From positions 62,001-126,000 of the forward strand of contig NZ_JAPWKD010000015.1 in the NCBI RefSeq assembly GCF_028283705.1: a DNA stretch of 64,000 nucleotides, given 5' to 3'. The first letter of the stretch is position 1; each line of letters begins with the position of its first letter. The DNA comes from Pantoea sp. Its GTDB lineage: Bacteria; Pseudomonadota; Gammaproteobacteria; Enterobacterales; Enterobacteriaceae. The notes below the pieces were generated by a model. The model was given only the letters and a program-made list of their open reading frames with translations. It did no database searches and was not told the DNA's origin. Both the position numbers and the translations under genes were made by a program. Of this stretch, positions 44,504 to 52,735 are shown piece after piece.

Positions 44504-44715
44504 TTTTTCAATTGTATTTCGCAATCAAGGGGTGAGCAGGAGATAAACGCAAAGGCTTTGAAGTTGTGGAGAATTTAGTTGCCGTACCCGCGAAAAATCC
44601 GCGTTATCTTTCATTAAAGATTTTCTGTCTCAGGCCGATGCTCATAAGAGCATTTCCTGAATTTTACCCTTTTTCTGCTCGCCATCCCTCTGCGAACAAG
44701 GACACCGCGCCAGAT

Positions 44716-46782
44716 ATGTCACTCATCACCCATACATTAGCAAACCTCACAAAAGCATTGCGTACTGCGTTGCGTGTCTCAATTGAATGCAATGAGCGCA
44801 GCGAAAATACCCATAAAATTTTAAACGTGTTACGTCAGGTTGAGCTGACGCTGATGCTGCATCAACAACCTATCTATGCTATTGCCGGTACGCAGGGCGC
44901 GGGTAAAACCACTCTGGCAAAAAGCCTGTTGGGCATTGACGATAGCTGGCTGGAGGCGAATCCGGGGCGGGGCGAGCAGATACCGTTATTTATTGAGCAG
45001 CGGCATGATGTGCAGGGTGATTATCCGCAATTTATTTATGTCTGTGCTCACCACAAAACCGGTGAAATTTTTGACAGCCAGCCGCGCAGTGGCGATGAGC
45101 TGAAACAGATGCTGCGTGACTGGTCGCAAATGGTGAATCAGGAGATAGAAGGGGGAAAAATCCTCTATCCGAAATTAATCATTAATAAGTCAGACAGTTT
45201 TATTGATGAAGAGATGGTCTGGGCACTGCTGCCCGGTTACGAGATCAGCAACAGCCAGAATCATCGCTGGCAGGGCATGATGCGGCATGTCATGGTCAAC
45301 GCCAGAGGCGTGTTGCTGGTCACTGATCCGACGTTAATGGCAAATACGAACCAAAGCCTGCTGGTGAACGATCTGCGCAGTGTGTTCGCCGATCGTTCTC
45401 CGGTGATCGTTGTGACCAAAACAGAAAGCCTGAACGATGCGGAGAAGGCCGAGGTAAAAGCGAGCGCCGCCGCACTGTTTCATGCGACCTCATCACCGGT
45501 GGTCGCTGCCGGTGTCGATAATAAAGCGCAGTGGACAGGCGAACTCCGCGCCGCATTTGCTGAAGGTATCCATAATAGCGCCGCTTCCGAAGCGGCCGCG
45601 ATCGAACGTTTGATGGCTCTGGTCAATGACGATGTTGCGGATATTATTGATAACCTGAATCTGCTGTACGCGGAGCAGGACAGTGGCGAGGAGCGTACCG
45701 TTGCTATTCTTGAAGCGTTCGATAAAGCAGCCGAGCGCTATGAACAGCAGCTGCGTAAAGCCATCAAAAGAGAAACGGACGGGCATCGGCAACAAGCCAC
45801 TGATTATTGCCAGCGTCGTTATCAGGAAGAAGAAGAAGGGCTGACCAATAATTTAAAAGGACTCGGTCGTCGTCTGATATTGCAGGGAGCGGAGATTGAT
45901 CGTGAACGCAAAAATCGGGTACTGGACGCCTGGCAAGCCCGCTTTGAGCAGCAGTCTCTGGCCGATCACAATATGGTCGCTCTGGAAACGCTCAACCGCC
46001 GTGAGTTAAGGCATTACGGTCTTTCTCAGGAGACGCTGTCACCCCAACGGTTGACTTCGCCCGCAGCGACAATGGGATATTTGTCGGTGGCTGAGGAGGA
46101 TAATTCGTCCTCGCTGGCCCCTTTGCGTCATCTGCTGGGATCGGCTGCAACAAGGGATGCGCCGCCGCAGTTAGACCAGCTTTCCACGCTATTAAAAGTG
46201 CTGCCTGCCATGACGATGGAATATGCACGCGGTTGGGTGGCAATAAACCAGGCGATGCCCGCAGCGTCAGAGCTAACCAGCGCGTTGCGGCCACAGCAAA
46301 TTCTCGACGCGATTTTTAGCGCGCAGAGTAGCATCCACCCGGTGAAGACCGCGCTGATGGCGTTTATCGGTGCCGACGCAGCGGACGGCACACTGGATGG
46401 TGAAGTGGGCACACCGCAGAATGAGGATAGCGGCGTATTTACGCCTGTCGCGATAGCAGGCAAAGCGATGCTGGTCGGCGCGGCGGTTTTTGCGTTGTAT
46501 CAGGTGGCGGGCGTGGTGAGTGAGAGTGATAAAGCCCAGGCCTGGTATATTGAACGGATGATGAAGGAACTGGCGCAATATAATGAAAACGTCATCATCG
46601 AGCGTTATCAGGACACGATGGGCGATCTGCGTCAGCTGATTGAAATCAACCTCAACCGTTTATTTGGTGTGCAGGATGTCCTCACGCAGAAAAGCTATCT
46701 CTGGTTAGCTATTCAGGGACTCACGACGGTACAGAAGGAAGCCCGGCAGTATGAAGCCAGTATCAAACAATATCTGGCGTGA
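44716..46782 (+). CDS. Dynamin-like P-loop GTPase with C-terminal membrane helix
   Basis: 688 aa from ATG 44716 (a GTG at 44566 would add 50 residues; neither has a clear ribosome site). G1 is GTQGAGKTT at about residues 58-66. Where DxPG (G3) is expected the sequence is LLPGYE (171-176), lacking the Asp. G4 may be VVTKTES. Long helical regions with charged heptads follow (EQDSGEERTVAILEAFDKAAERYEQQLRK; QRRYQEEEEGLTNNL). A hydrophobic stretch AIAGKAMLVGAAVFALYQVAGVV near residue 580-605 may insert in membrane. Overlaps the next gene by 32 nt. Not a known CrfC or LeoA by my reading; function unknown. Confidence 0.75.
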   Translation: MSLITHTLANLTKALRTALRVSIECNERSENTHKILNVLRQVELTLMLHQQPIYAIAGTQGAGKTTLAKSLLGIDDSWLEANPGRGEQIPLFIEQRHDVQGDYPQFIYVCAHHKTGEIFDSQPRSGDELKQMLRDWSQMVNQEIEGGKILYPKLIINKSDSFIDEEMVWALLPGYEISNSQNHRWQGMMRHVMVNARGVLLVTDPTLMANTNQSLLVNDLRSVFADRSPVIVVTKTESLNDAEKAEVKASAAALFHATSSPVVAAGVDNKAQWTGELRAAFAEGIHNSAASEAAAIERLMALVNDDVADIIDNLNLLYAEQDSGEERTVAILEAFDKAAERYEQQLRKAIKRETDGHRQQATDYCQRRYQEEEEGLTNNLKGLGRRLILQGAEIDRERKNRVLDAWQARFEQQSLADHNMVALETLNRRELRHYGLSQETLSPQRLTSPAATMGYLSVAEEDNSSSLAPLRHLLGSAATRDAPPQLDQLSTLLKVLPAMTMEYARGWVAINQAMPAASELTSALRPQQILDAIFSAQSSIHPVKTALMAFIGADAADGTLDGEVGTPQNEDSGVFTPVAIAGKAMLVGAAVFALYQVAGVVSESDKAQAWYIERMMKELAQYNENVIIERYQDTMGDLRQLIEINLNRLFGVQDVLTQKSYLWLAIQGLTTVQKEARQYEASIKQYLA

Positions 46783-48610
46783 TATTTGCCGTGAGCGCTA
46801 TCGTTGGGCGGAAAATAGCTACATCAACCTGCTGCGTCAGGTTGATGCCGAGCGGTTAATCCAGCCTCATGCAGACATCTCCCGCCAGATATCGGTGATT
46901 GTCTATGGTCCGACGCAGGTGGGAAAAACATCCCTGATTCTGACCTTACTGGGCGTCAGGGATGAATGTTTTAAAGAGCTTAACCAGCTGCTGCGTGGTG
47001 GGCAGACATTAGGTAAAGCGTCAACGGCGCGAACTTACCGTTACCGGATATCACGGGATGATGCCTGGTATTTTAGCCACAAAGACCAGGGAACAACCGC
47101 TTGGTCGGATGGCGGGGCGGCAGATATTTTCGCCAGCCTGCGTGAAGAGGTTCAGGCGGGCAGACGCGATTTCGACAGCATTGACGTATTTATTCCGCAA
47201 CATTTCTTCCATCCGCAGCAGCGGCAACATGGCTTGTTAATCCGCGACCTGCCGGGTATTCAGGCTGCGGATGACAATGAAAGGGAATATGTGTCTCAGC
47301 TTGCCAGCCAGTTTATTCGTTCGGCGGATGTGATCCTGCTGACCGGCAAGGCGGATTATTTAGGCTTTCTGAAACCCGAGGAGTTGGGCAATGACCTACT
47401 GGCTGACTGGTTCTGGCAGCCACATCGCTACAAAATTGTGTTAACCCGGACTTTTAGCAACAGTTCCATCCGGGAAATGTTGCGTCGTGTTTCCCCCGAT
47501 AAATGCTGGCTGCAGGCTTATTTATTTGGGCAAATCAATACGCTGGAATTGCAACTCCCGGCGGAAATGCGCGAACACATTTATCCGCTCGAATGTGGTC
47601 ACTCCTGGCAAACCCTGATTGAGGGGGGTGACGATTATGGTGACTATTGCCAGCGGTTGCGCGAGCAGATATTAACCGACCTGCGCCATAATATGCTGCA
47701 GGCGGTCCATCCGCTTTCTCGTTTACGTACGGGATACGCGTTACCTGAATTAATTATCCGCTACCGGGACAGGTTGCAACAGCAGTACTCAGAGCTGCAC
47801 AGCACGCTGGACAAAGAACGGGAATATTACCAGCGTAAACAACAGCAGCTGTCGCGCGCTCTGGCTGAATATGCCCCCTATCTGGCAAAGAGCCAGACAC
47901 GCCTGGACAGATTGCAGCGGCTACGCGAACGACTAAATAAAAGACAGGCGCGCAGCGCGCATCAACCTATCGCTGTGCCACCGATGGGAGCAAGAAAGGT
48001 CAGTGCCTTACTGAAAATGATTGCTGAGGCAAGAGAAGAGATGGCACTTCATCCGGCGTTAAAGCGCCTGCCTGCCCATTTCGCTGCGCAACAGATTAAC
48101 CACCATGCCTTCACGGCGATTGAGCAAAAGCTGCATGGCTATCATGCGGATAATTATCTCTTTGCCAGCAACTATAAGCATGACTATCAGGAAACGATCA
48201 ACGCGATCAAACAGCACCTGAAACTGATCACCACATTAGCCGCTAATTTCCAGCGTAGTGAGCTGGAGAGACATATCAATGAACATCGCCGTCGCCAGCA
48301 ACGTTTACAACACCACGCCACCCGGCGAGACAAGCTACTGACGGCGGTGGCCAATAAACTGGCGCGCATCATTGCGCAGCAACAGGAATTAACGCACAGC
48401 CATACGCGTGACGAGGATCATTATCAGCAGCTGATTGGCGAGAGTCGTCGCTTTCAGGAACTGATTAGGGTGGCAAAAAATGAACGGGCCATCCTGATCG
48501 AACAACACATTATGCGTACGGATATTGGTCAGGCTGAGCGACTGGCCTGGGTACTCGCGGCCCGTGCGTTAAAGAAAGACTACGAATATGTCAGAGCATT
48601 AGGAGAGTAG
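46751..48610 (+). CDS. Second dynamin-like P-loop GTPase
   Basis: 619 aa. G1 is GPTQVGKTS (residues 53-61) and G3 is intact, IRDLPGIQ (D166). G4 is not canonical (VLTRTFS). From about residue 330 it is almost all helix with strong coiled-coil character (RDRLQQQYSELHSTLDKEREYYQRKQQQL; HINEHRRRQQRLQHHATRRDKLL). No membrane helix. The start lies within the first GTPase gene, so the two are translationally coupled and probably work as a pair, like other bacterial dynamin pairs. Function unknown; I do not recognise it as a named family. Confidence 0.75.
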   Translation: MKPVSNNIWRDICRERYRWAENSYINLLRQVDAERLIQPHADISRQISVIVYGPTQVGKTSLILTLLGVRDECFKELNQLLRGGQTLGKASTARTYRYRISRDDAWYFSHKDQGTTAWSDGGAADIFASLREEVQAGRRDFDSIDVFIPQHFFHPQQRQHGLLIRDLPGIQAADDNEREYVSQLASQFIRSADVILLTGKADYLGFLKPEELGNDLLADWFWQPHRYKIVLTRTFSNSSIREMLRRVSPDKCWLQAYLFGQINTLELQLPAEMREHIYPLECGHSWQTLIEGGDDYGDYCQRLREQILTDLRHNMLQAVHPLSRLRTGYALPELIIRYRDRLQQQYSELHSTLDKEREYYQRKQQQLSRALAEYAPYLAKSQTRLDRLQRLRERLNKRQARSAHQPIAVPPMGARKVSALLKMIAEAREEMALHPALKRLPAHFAAQQINHHAFTAIEQKLHGYHADNYLFASNYKHDYQETINAIKQHLKLITTLAANFQRSELERHINEHRRRQQRLQHHATRRDKLLTAVANKLARIIAQQQELTHSHTRDEDHYQQLIGESRRFQELIRVAKNERAILIEQHIMRTDIGQAERLAWVLAARALKKDYEYVRALGE

Positions 48611-48613
48611 TGC

Positions 48614-49135
48614 ATGTCTGTGGAACATGACCCGGTTATTGCGCAGGATAATGACGAGCGGATGCTGGATGAATTGGTGCAGGAACTGTTTCTGACCTTG
48701 CTGACACGTGAGCTGGCGCAGCAGAAAGCGGTCATTGAAACCATTAATGATAACGTCTCGTATCAGGCTGGCGAGTCATTAAAATCGTTAAAACGGGAGA
48801 TCAAACTTTCCATCAGCACCCTGGCGGATGCGCAACAGGAATATCAAGAGGAGCAGGCCATCGCCAGGGAGGAATACGAACAGCGACTGGAGAACGGCTT
48901 CAGGGAGCAGGGTAAACGTATTATTGCTCACCTGCTGACCTCGACAGAACACCAGACCCGGCTGGAGCAGCAGCTGGCTGCGCAGTTAACAGATTTACAG
49001 CAACAGCATGCCACACATCATCAGCGCTCAGGTAAGATGCTGAACAGCATTAAATGGCTGCTGGCAGGGCTGGGGGGCATCAATCTGCTGCTGTTTGCGG
49101 TTGTCATCATGATGTATTTTCTGGGGCATCGATAA
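48614..49135 (+). CDS. Membrane-anchored coiled-coil protein of the GTPase operon
   Basis: 173 aa. Acidic N-terminal part, long coiled coil (QQEYQEEQAIAREEYEQRLENGFREQ; TRLEQQLAAQLTDLQQQHATHHQRS), then one C-terminal membrane helix (WLLAGLGGINLLLFAVVIMMYFLG) and HR: a tail-anchored layout. AGGAG precedes the ATG, 3 nt after the second GTPase stop. Likely a membrane adaptor for the GTPases. No homologue recognised. Confidence 0.75.
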   Translation: MSVEHDPVIAQDNDERMLDELVQELFLTLLTRELAQQKAVIETINDNVSYQAGESLKSLKREIKLSISTLADAQQEYQEEQAIAREEYEQRLENGFREQGKRIIAHLLTSTEHQTRLEQQLAAQLTDLQQQHATHHQRSGKMLNSIKWLLAGLGGINLLLFAVVIMMYFLGHR

Positions 49136-49163
49136 TCACCCGCGCATGCAGGCTTGTCCGGAT

Positions 49164-49184
49164 ATGGTGCGTCTGGTGCACCAT
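49164..49184. terminator. Hairpin or NtrC-like half-sites after GTPase operon
   Basis: ATGGTGC and GCACCAT arms with a 7-nt loop, then GACTTTTCTCT. It can end the GTPase transcript. The GGTGCA/TGCACC words also resemble NtrC half-sites, about 65 bp before a sigma54-like promoter. Confidence 0.4.
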
Positions 49185-49245
49185 GACTTTTCTCTGGTAC
49201 GGATAAACGGACGCACAGGCAGCGCATGACGCGTCCTGATTAAAC

Positions 49246-49262
49246 TGGCACAACTTCTGCAT
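49246..49262 (+). promoter_or_regulatory. Sigma54-like promoter of NrtA/SsuA-type ABC operon
   Basis: TGGCACAACTTCTGCAT: TGGCAC matches, GG and GC are 10 nt apart, and CTGC replaces TTGC. Start predicted near 49272, 51 nt before the first gene. Confidence 0.65.
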
Positions 49263-49275
49263 TCATTTCCTCAGG

Positions 49276-49287
49276 CTTGTATACAAG
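49276..49287. promoter_or_regulatory. Operator-like palindrome CTTGTATACAAG
   Basis: Perfect 12-bp palindrome just after the predicted start site of the sigma54-like promoter. The shape resembles GntR-family (HutC-like) operators. No regulator gene is adjacent. Confidence 0.4.
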
Positions 49288-49322
49288 GCCGCATACCGGC
49301 CAATGACCTGGGGGAATACACC

Positions 49323-50339
49323 TTGCACAACAATGATAAAGAGAAGATTAACGCTCAGCGTCGCCAGATGATGAAATATTCCATGCTGGCATTAGGTGGC
49401 GTCGCGCTCAGCGGCATGCTGGGCAGCCCATCCGCTCAGGCGGCAGATGACGAAATCCTGATTGGCTACTGGCCGATTGTGGGTGGTCTGCCGTTATATG
49501 CCGGTATTGAGAAAGGGTTGTTTAAACAGGCTGGCGTCAATGTGCGAGCGGTGAAATTTGCCAGCCCGCAGCAGGTGGTGGAAGCGATGATCACCGGGCG
49601 GATCCATGGTTGCGCTAATGGCACGGCCACCGGCGCGCTCGGCCTGGGAGCCATTACCAGCCCGGACCTGTTCAAAATCATCTGTTCTAACCCTTCCAAT
49701 GAAAAAATGGTGCTGGACGAGTTTCTGGTACCCGTCAACAGCACTGCAAAATCCATCAGCGATCTGAAAGGTAAGCGTATCGCCAGCGGTCCGGGCATTC
49801 AGAACGTCACCATGGCGAAGATCATCCTGGAAAAAAATGGCTTCACCGATACCAAAGTGATCGAGCTGCCGGTGGGGCAGCATGCGCCTTCGTTAGCCGC
49901 CGGACAAATTGATGGCGTGTATACGCTGGAGCCGACCGGCACCGTCGCGCGCATGAAGGGCATGGGGAAAGTGCTGGAAACCGGGGTGATTGCAAAATAT
50001 GTGCTGGGCGATGCCAGCGCGCCGTGGTTTGGTGGCGCGGCGGCACTCACCAGCAGCTTTATCAAGGCCGATCCGGCGCGGGCGAAGCAGGTGATTGATG
50101 CCTATGGTGCCGCGGTCAAATTTATCCAGCAACAACCGGATGAGGCGCGCCAGTATGTGGCAGGTTACACCGGGATTGAGGCCGCGCTGGTGAAAGAGGT
50201 GCCGTTGCCGGGATTCGTGATGTATGACCAGTTAACCGGCAGCAACCTGCAATGGTTCCAGAAATTTTATGACGTGTTCACTGAACGGAAAATTTTCAGC
50301 AAGCCGCTGCAAGTGGAATCCCTGATCTATCGGGCATAA
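49323..50339 (+). CDS. NrtA/SsuA-type ABC substrate-binding protein (Tat-like signal)
   Basis: 338 aa. The start codon is TTG behind GGGGGA. The N-terminus QRRQMMKYSMLALGGVALSGM...SAQA-AD looks like a twin-arginine signal peptide. The mature part has ILIGYWPIVGGLPLYAGIEKGLFKQAGVNV and the domain-swap strand GIQNVTMAKIILEKNG, as in nitrate, taurine, sulfonate and thiamine-precursor binders. Ligand unknown. First of three coupled transporter genes. Confidence 0.85.
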   Translation: MHNNDKEKINAQRRQMMKYSMLALGGVALSGMLGSPSAQAADDEILIGYWPIVGGLPLYAGIEKGLFKQAGVNVRAVKFASPQQVVEAMITGRIHGCANGTATGALGLGAITSPDLFKIICSNPSNEKMVLDEFLVPVNSTAKSISDLKGKRIASGPGIQNVTMAKIILEKNGFTDTKVIELPVGQHAPSLAAGQIDGVYTLEPTGTVARMKGMGKVLETGVIAKYVLGDASAPWFGGAAALTSSFIKADPARAKQVIDAYGAAVKFIQQQPDEARQYVAGYTGIEAALVKEVPLPGFVMYDQLTGSNLQWFQKFYDVFTERKIFSKPLQVESLIYRA

Positions 50340-50350
50340 GGAGAAGTACA

Positions 50351-51115
50351 ATGATGCAGATATGGCGTCGCAGATTGCTGCCGTTGATCGGTCCGTTGCT
50401 GTTATTTCTGCTGTGGCAGACGGCGGTTAGCGCCAAATGGCTTAACCCGGTATTGCTGCCTTCACCCGGCGAAACCCTGGGCTATCTGTTTAGCGCGCTG
50501 GCTGATGGCAGCATGAATCGGGACATCGGGGATACGCTCTACCGCACGTTGATGGCATTTATTGTCGCCGCAGTGCTCGGCGTCCCTCTGGGGGTGATGC
50601 TGGGCAGTAGCGAGCGACTGTATCGTAGCGTCGAGTTTCTGGTGGATTTCTTCCGCTCAACCCCTTCTTCGGCGCTGATCCCGCTGTTTATGCTGATCTT
50701 TGGCATTACCGATACCAACAAAATCGCCATTGCCGCTTTTGCGGCGGTACTGGTGATTCTGTTTAACAGCGCCTACGGGGTAATGAACGCAAAGAAGACG
50801 CGCATTATGGCGGCGCAGGTGATGGGCGTTTCACGCTGGCATGTGTTTAAAGACATCATGCTGATGGAAAGCCTGCCGCAAACCTTTGTCGGGTTACGGA
50901 CCGGTGTTTCGATGGCACTGGTGATCGTCATCGTCGCCGAGATGTTTATTGGTTCGGAAACCGGACTGGGACATCGCATTATTGATGCGCAGCAGTTATT
51001 CAATATTAAAGATATGTACGCATCGATTCTGATCACCGGTGCATTTGGTTATCTGCTGAATCTGGGTTTTCTGTTGATTGAAAAACGCTGTGTGCACTGG
51101 AGTGGCAAAGCATGA
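50351..51115 (+). CDS. ABC transporter permease (SsuC/NrtB-like)
   Basis: 254 aa with about six membrane helices. The EAA loop is NAKKTRIMAAQVMGVSRWHVFKDIMLMESLP, and the typical LGVPLGVMLGSSERLYRSVEFLVDFFRSTPSSALIPLFMLIFG precedes it. Starts 11 nt after the binding-protein gene and overlaps the ATPase gene by 4 nt. Probably a homodimer. Confidence 0.9.
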   Translation: MMQIWRRRLLPLIGPLLLFLLWQTAVSAKWLNPVLLPSPGETLGYLFSALADGSMNRDIGDTLYRTLMAFIVAAVLGVPLGVMLGSSERLYRSVEFLVDFFRSTPSSALIPLFMLIFGITDTNKIAIAAFAAVLVILFNSAYGVMNAKKTRIMAAQVMGVSRWHVFKDIMLMESLPQTFVGLRTGVSMALVIVIVAEMFIGSETGLGHRIIDAQQLFNIKDMYASILITGAFGYLLNLGFLLIEKRCVHWSGKA

Positions 51116-51891
51116 ACAAACCCGATTATCCTCAGCCCAATACCCATGTGACGATTCGCGGACTCGATAAAAGCTTTGCCGGACAACCGTTATATCAGGA
51201 TCTCAACCTCGATTTACCGCGCGGGAAGATTGTTTCGATATTCGGCCCCAACGGCTGTGGTAAATCGACGCTGATGAACATGATTGCCGGATTGATTCCG
51301 GTCGATCGCGGGCAAATTTTGTTCGACGGTAAAACCCTGGCCGAGACCAATATTGGTTATGTGTTTCAGAACTACCGTGATGCGCTTTTTCCCTGGTTAA
51401 GCGCCTGGCAGAACATCGCTTATCCGTTAAAACGGCAGGGGATGAAAGCGGCGGCGGTGAAACAGCGCGTGGCAGAGTTGGCGGAGATGTTTGATATTCG
51501 CTTCGATTTGCAGCGTTATCCCTATGAACTTTCCGGTGGGCAACAGCAAACGGTATGCATCATGCGTGCGCTGGCAACCGGACCAGAAGTGATGTTTCTG
51601 GATGAACCATTCTCGGCGCTGGATTTTGAGATGACGCTGTTTATCCGCGATAAACTGCAACAGGTCCAGCTGGCAACTGGCGTGACAATGCTGATTGTCT
51701 CGCATGATCTGGAAGACGCGGTGTTTCTGGCGGATGAGATCCTGCTGCTGACGCGCCGTCCGACGCGTGTTGCCGAAATTGTCCCGTTTGAGCTACCCCG
51801 TCCGCGCACTGCCGAGATGATGAGCCACCCGGAGTTCGTCCGGGTAAAAGCGCATACGTTGGCGGTGTTTAAACGGGAAATGGCTGGTTAA
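51112..51891 (+). CDS. ABC transporter ATP-binding protein (SsuB/NrtD-like)
   Basis: 259 aa. Walker A GPNGCGKST, signature LSGGQQQTVCIMRAL, Walker B VMFLDEPFSALD and switch His in VSHDLEDAVFLAD are intact. Energises the importer encoded just upstream. Its 3' end meets a strong 17-bp palindrome shared with umuD. Confidence 0.92.
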   Translation: MNKPDYPQPNTHVTIRGLDKSFAGQPLYQDLNLDLPRGKIVSIFGPNGCGKSTLMNMIAGLIPVDRGQILFDGKTLAETNIGYVFQNYRDALFPWLSAWQNIAYPLKRQGMKAAAVKQRVAELAEMFDIRFDLQRYPYELSGGQQQTVCIMRALATGPEVMFLDEPFSALDFEMTLFIRDKLQQVQLATGVTMLIVSHDLEDAVFLADEILLLTRRPTRVAEIVPFELPRPRTAEMMSHPEFVRVKAHTLAVFKREMAG

Positions 51892-51903
51892 CAATGCGTT
51901 TTC

Positions 51904-51948
51904 TGCAGCGACGCAATTTATTGCGCAACACTAAATTGCGTCGCTGCA
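51904..51948. repeat. 17-bp perfect inverted repeat, related to the dispersed palindrome
   Basis: TGCAGCGACGCAATTTA and TAAATTGCGTCGCTGCA around an 11-nt loop, with inner TTGCGCAA. A diverged version of the GTAGCGGCGCGATTTA family (GCAGCGACGCAATTTA). It separates two convergent genes and can terminate both. Confidence 0.75.
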
Positions 51949-51961
51949 CCGGGCGTTACAT

Positions 51962-52381
51962 TCAACGTGCGGCATAAATGATAAAAGTCACCACGCCAAA
52001 TATCTCCAGCTGCTCTTCTTCGCCAGGGATAATCGGCGCGTAGCGCGGGTTCATCGGCAGTAACTGCACGCGCGGCACGCGTTGTAACCGTTTAACCGTA
52101 AATTCACCGTTGAGCGCAGCCACCACAATGTCGCCATGTTTTGCGTCCAGCGCGCTATCAACCACCAGCAAATCCCCTTCGCTGATATTGGCATCACGCA
52201 TCGAATCCCCTTCCACCCGGACAAAATAGGTGGCGTTAGGATGCGCGACCAGATATTCATTCATATCCAGTTTGCGCTCAACATAATCCGCAGCCGGGGA
52301 AGGGAAGCCACAGGGTACCGCATCCAGAAACAGCGGCAGGTGAAGGACTTTGGCGGTGAGGGCAGGAGAGAGAAACTTCAT
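51962..52381 (-). CDS. umuD: SOS mutagenesis protein UmuD
   Basis: 139 aa, the E. coli length. The self-cleavage site C24-G25 and the Ser60/Lys97 dyad (VEGDSMRD; EFTVKRL) fall at the same positions as in E. coli. RecA-stimulated cleavage gives UmuD', the partner of UmuC in polymerase V. ATG 52381 is preferred to GTG 52390 on length and on GAGTG upstream. Unusually, umuC does not follow; downstream are a palindrome and a convergent ABC operon. Confidence 0.96.
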   Translation of the reverse strand: MKFLSPALTAKVLHLPLFLDAVPCGFPSPAADYVERKLDMNEYLVAHPNATYFVRVEGDSMRDANISEGDLLVVDSALDAKHGDIVVAALNGEFTVKRLQRVPRVQLLPMNPRYAPIIPGEEEQLEIFGVVTFIIYAAR

Positions 52382-52397
52382 AATAGACACTCAAAAA

Positions 52398-52417
52398 TAC
52401 TGTTGTTATATACAGTG
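52398..52417. promoter_or_regulatory. LexA (SOS) box of umuD
   Basis: TACTGTTGTTATATACAGTG with CTGT-N8-ACAG exact, 17 bp before the umuD ATG. Similar to, but not identical with, the box at umuC. Confidence 0.92.
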
Positions 52418-52509
52418 TAATTAATTGTGAGTCGGGATCAAGCCGGTACTCACCCTAAATCGTTAGCCGGTTGTTCCACCAGTGAATTTAGTTGCGGCGG
52501 AAAGCTCGT

Positions 52510-52541
52510 CTGACAAAATCCCCATCGCCGTCTACACTTAA
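52510..52541 (+). promoter_or_regulatory. SigmaS-type promoter of otsBA
   Basis: CTGACA at 52510-52515, 17-bp spacer, then TCTACACTTAA (52531-52541), an exact match to the RpoS extended -10 KCTAYACTTAA. otsBA is RpoS-dependent in E. coli. Confidence 0.8.
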
Positions 52542-52735
52542 CTCTGACGATGTTCTTAGTCTGGTTGCTGTGTTGCTAATAAACTTGTTTGTTTGTGGAG
52601 CGTTACCCATCGAAATACCGTCCTGCCGGAAAACCCTCCCCGCCGTTTGTGACTTATCACTGACCCTGGCGGATCACACCCAACCTGCCTCCGAACATCG
52701 ATATTGCTATCAGCCATTGATACAGGAGGAGTGAT

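Larger units (their letters stand above)
52382..52735. other. 354-bp divergent umuD/otsB region
   Basis: Contains the umuD LexA box and the otsB promoter, then a leader of about 190 nt before the otsB GTG. A short open frame inside (52492-52734) has no family features and is not called. Confidence 0.7.

Noticed and set aside
44716..46782. Assignment as CrfC (YjdA) clamp-binding dynamin
   Set aside because: Similar size, but CrfC has a canonical DxPG and a different N-terminus; no similarity apparent by eye.
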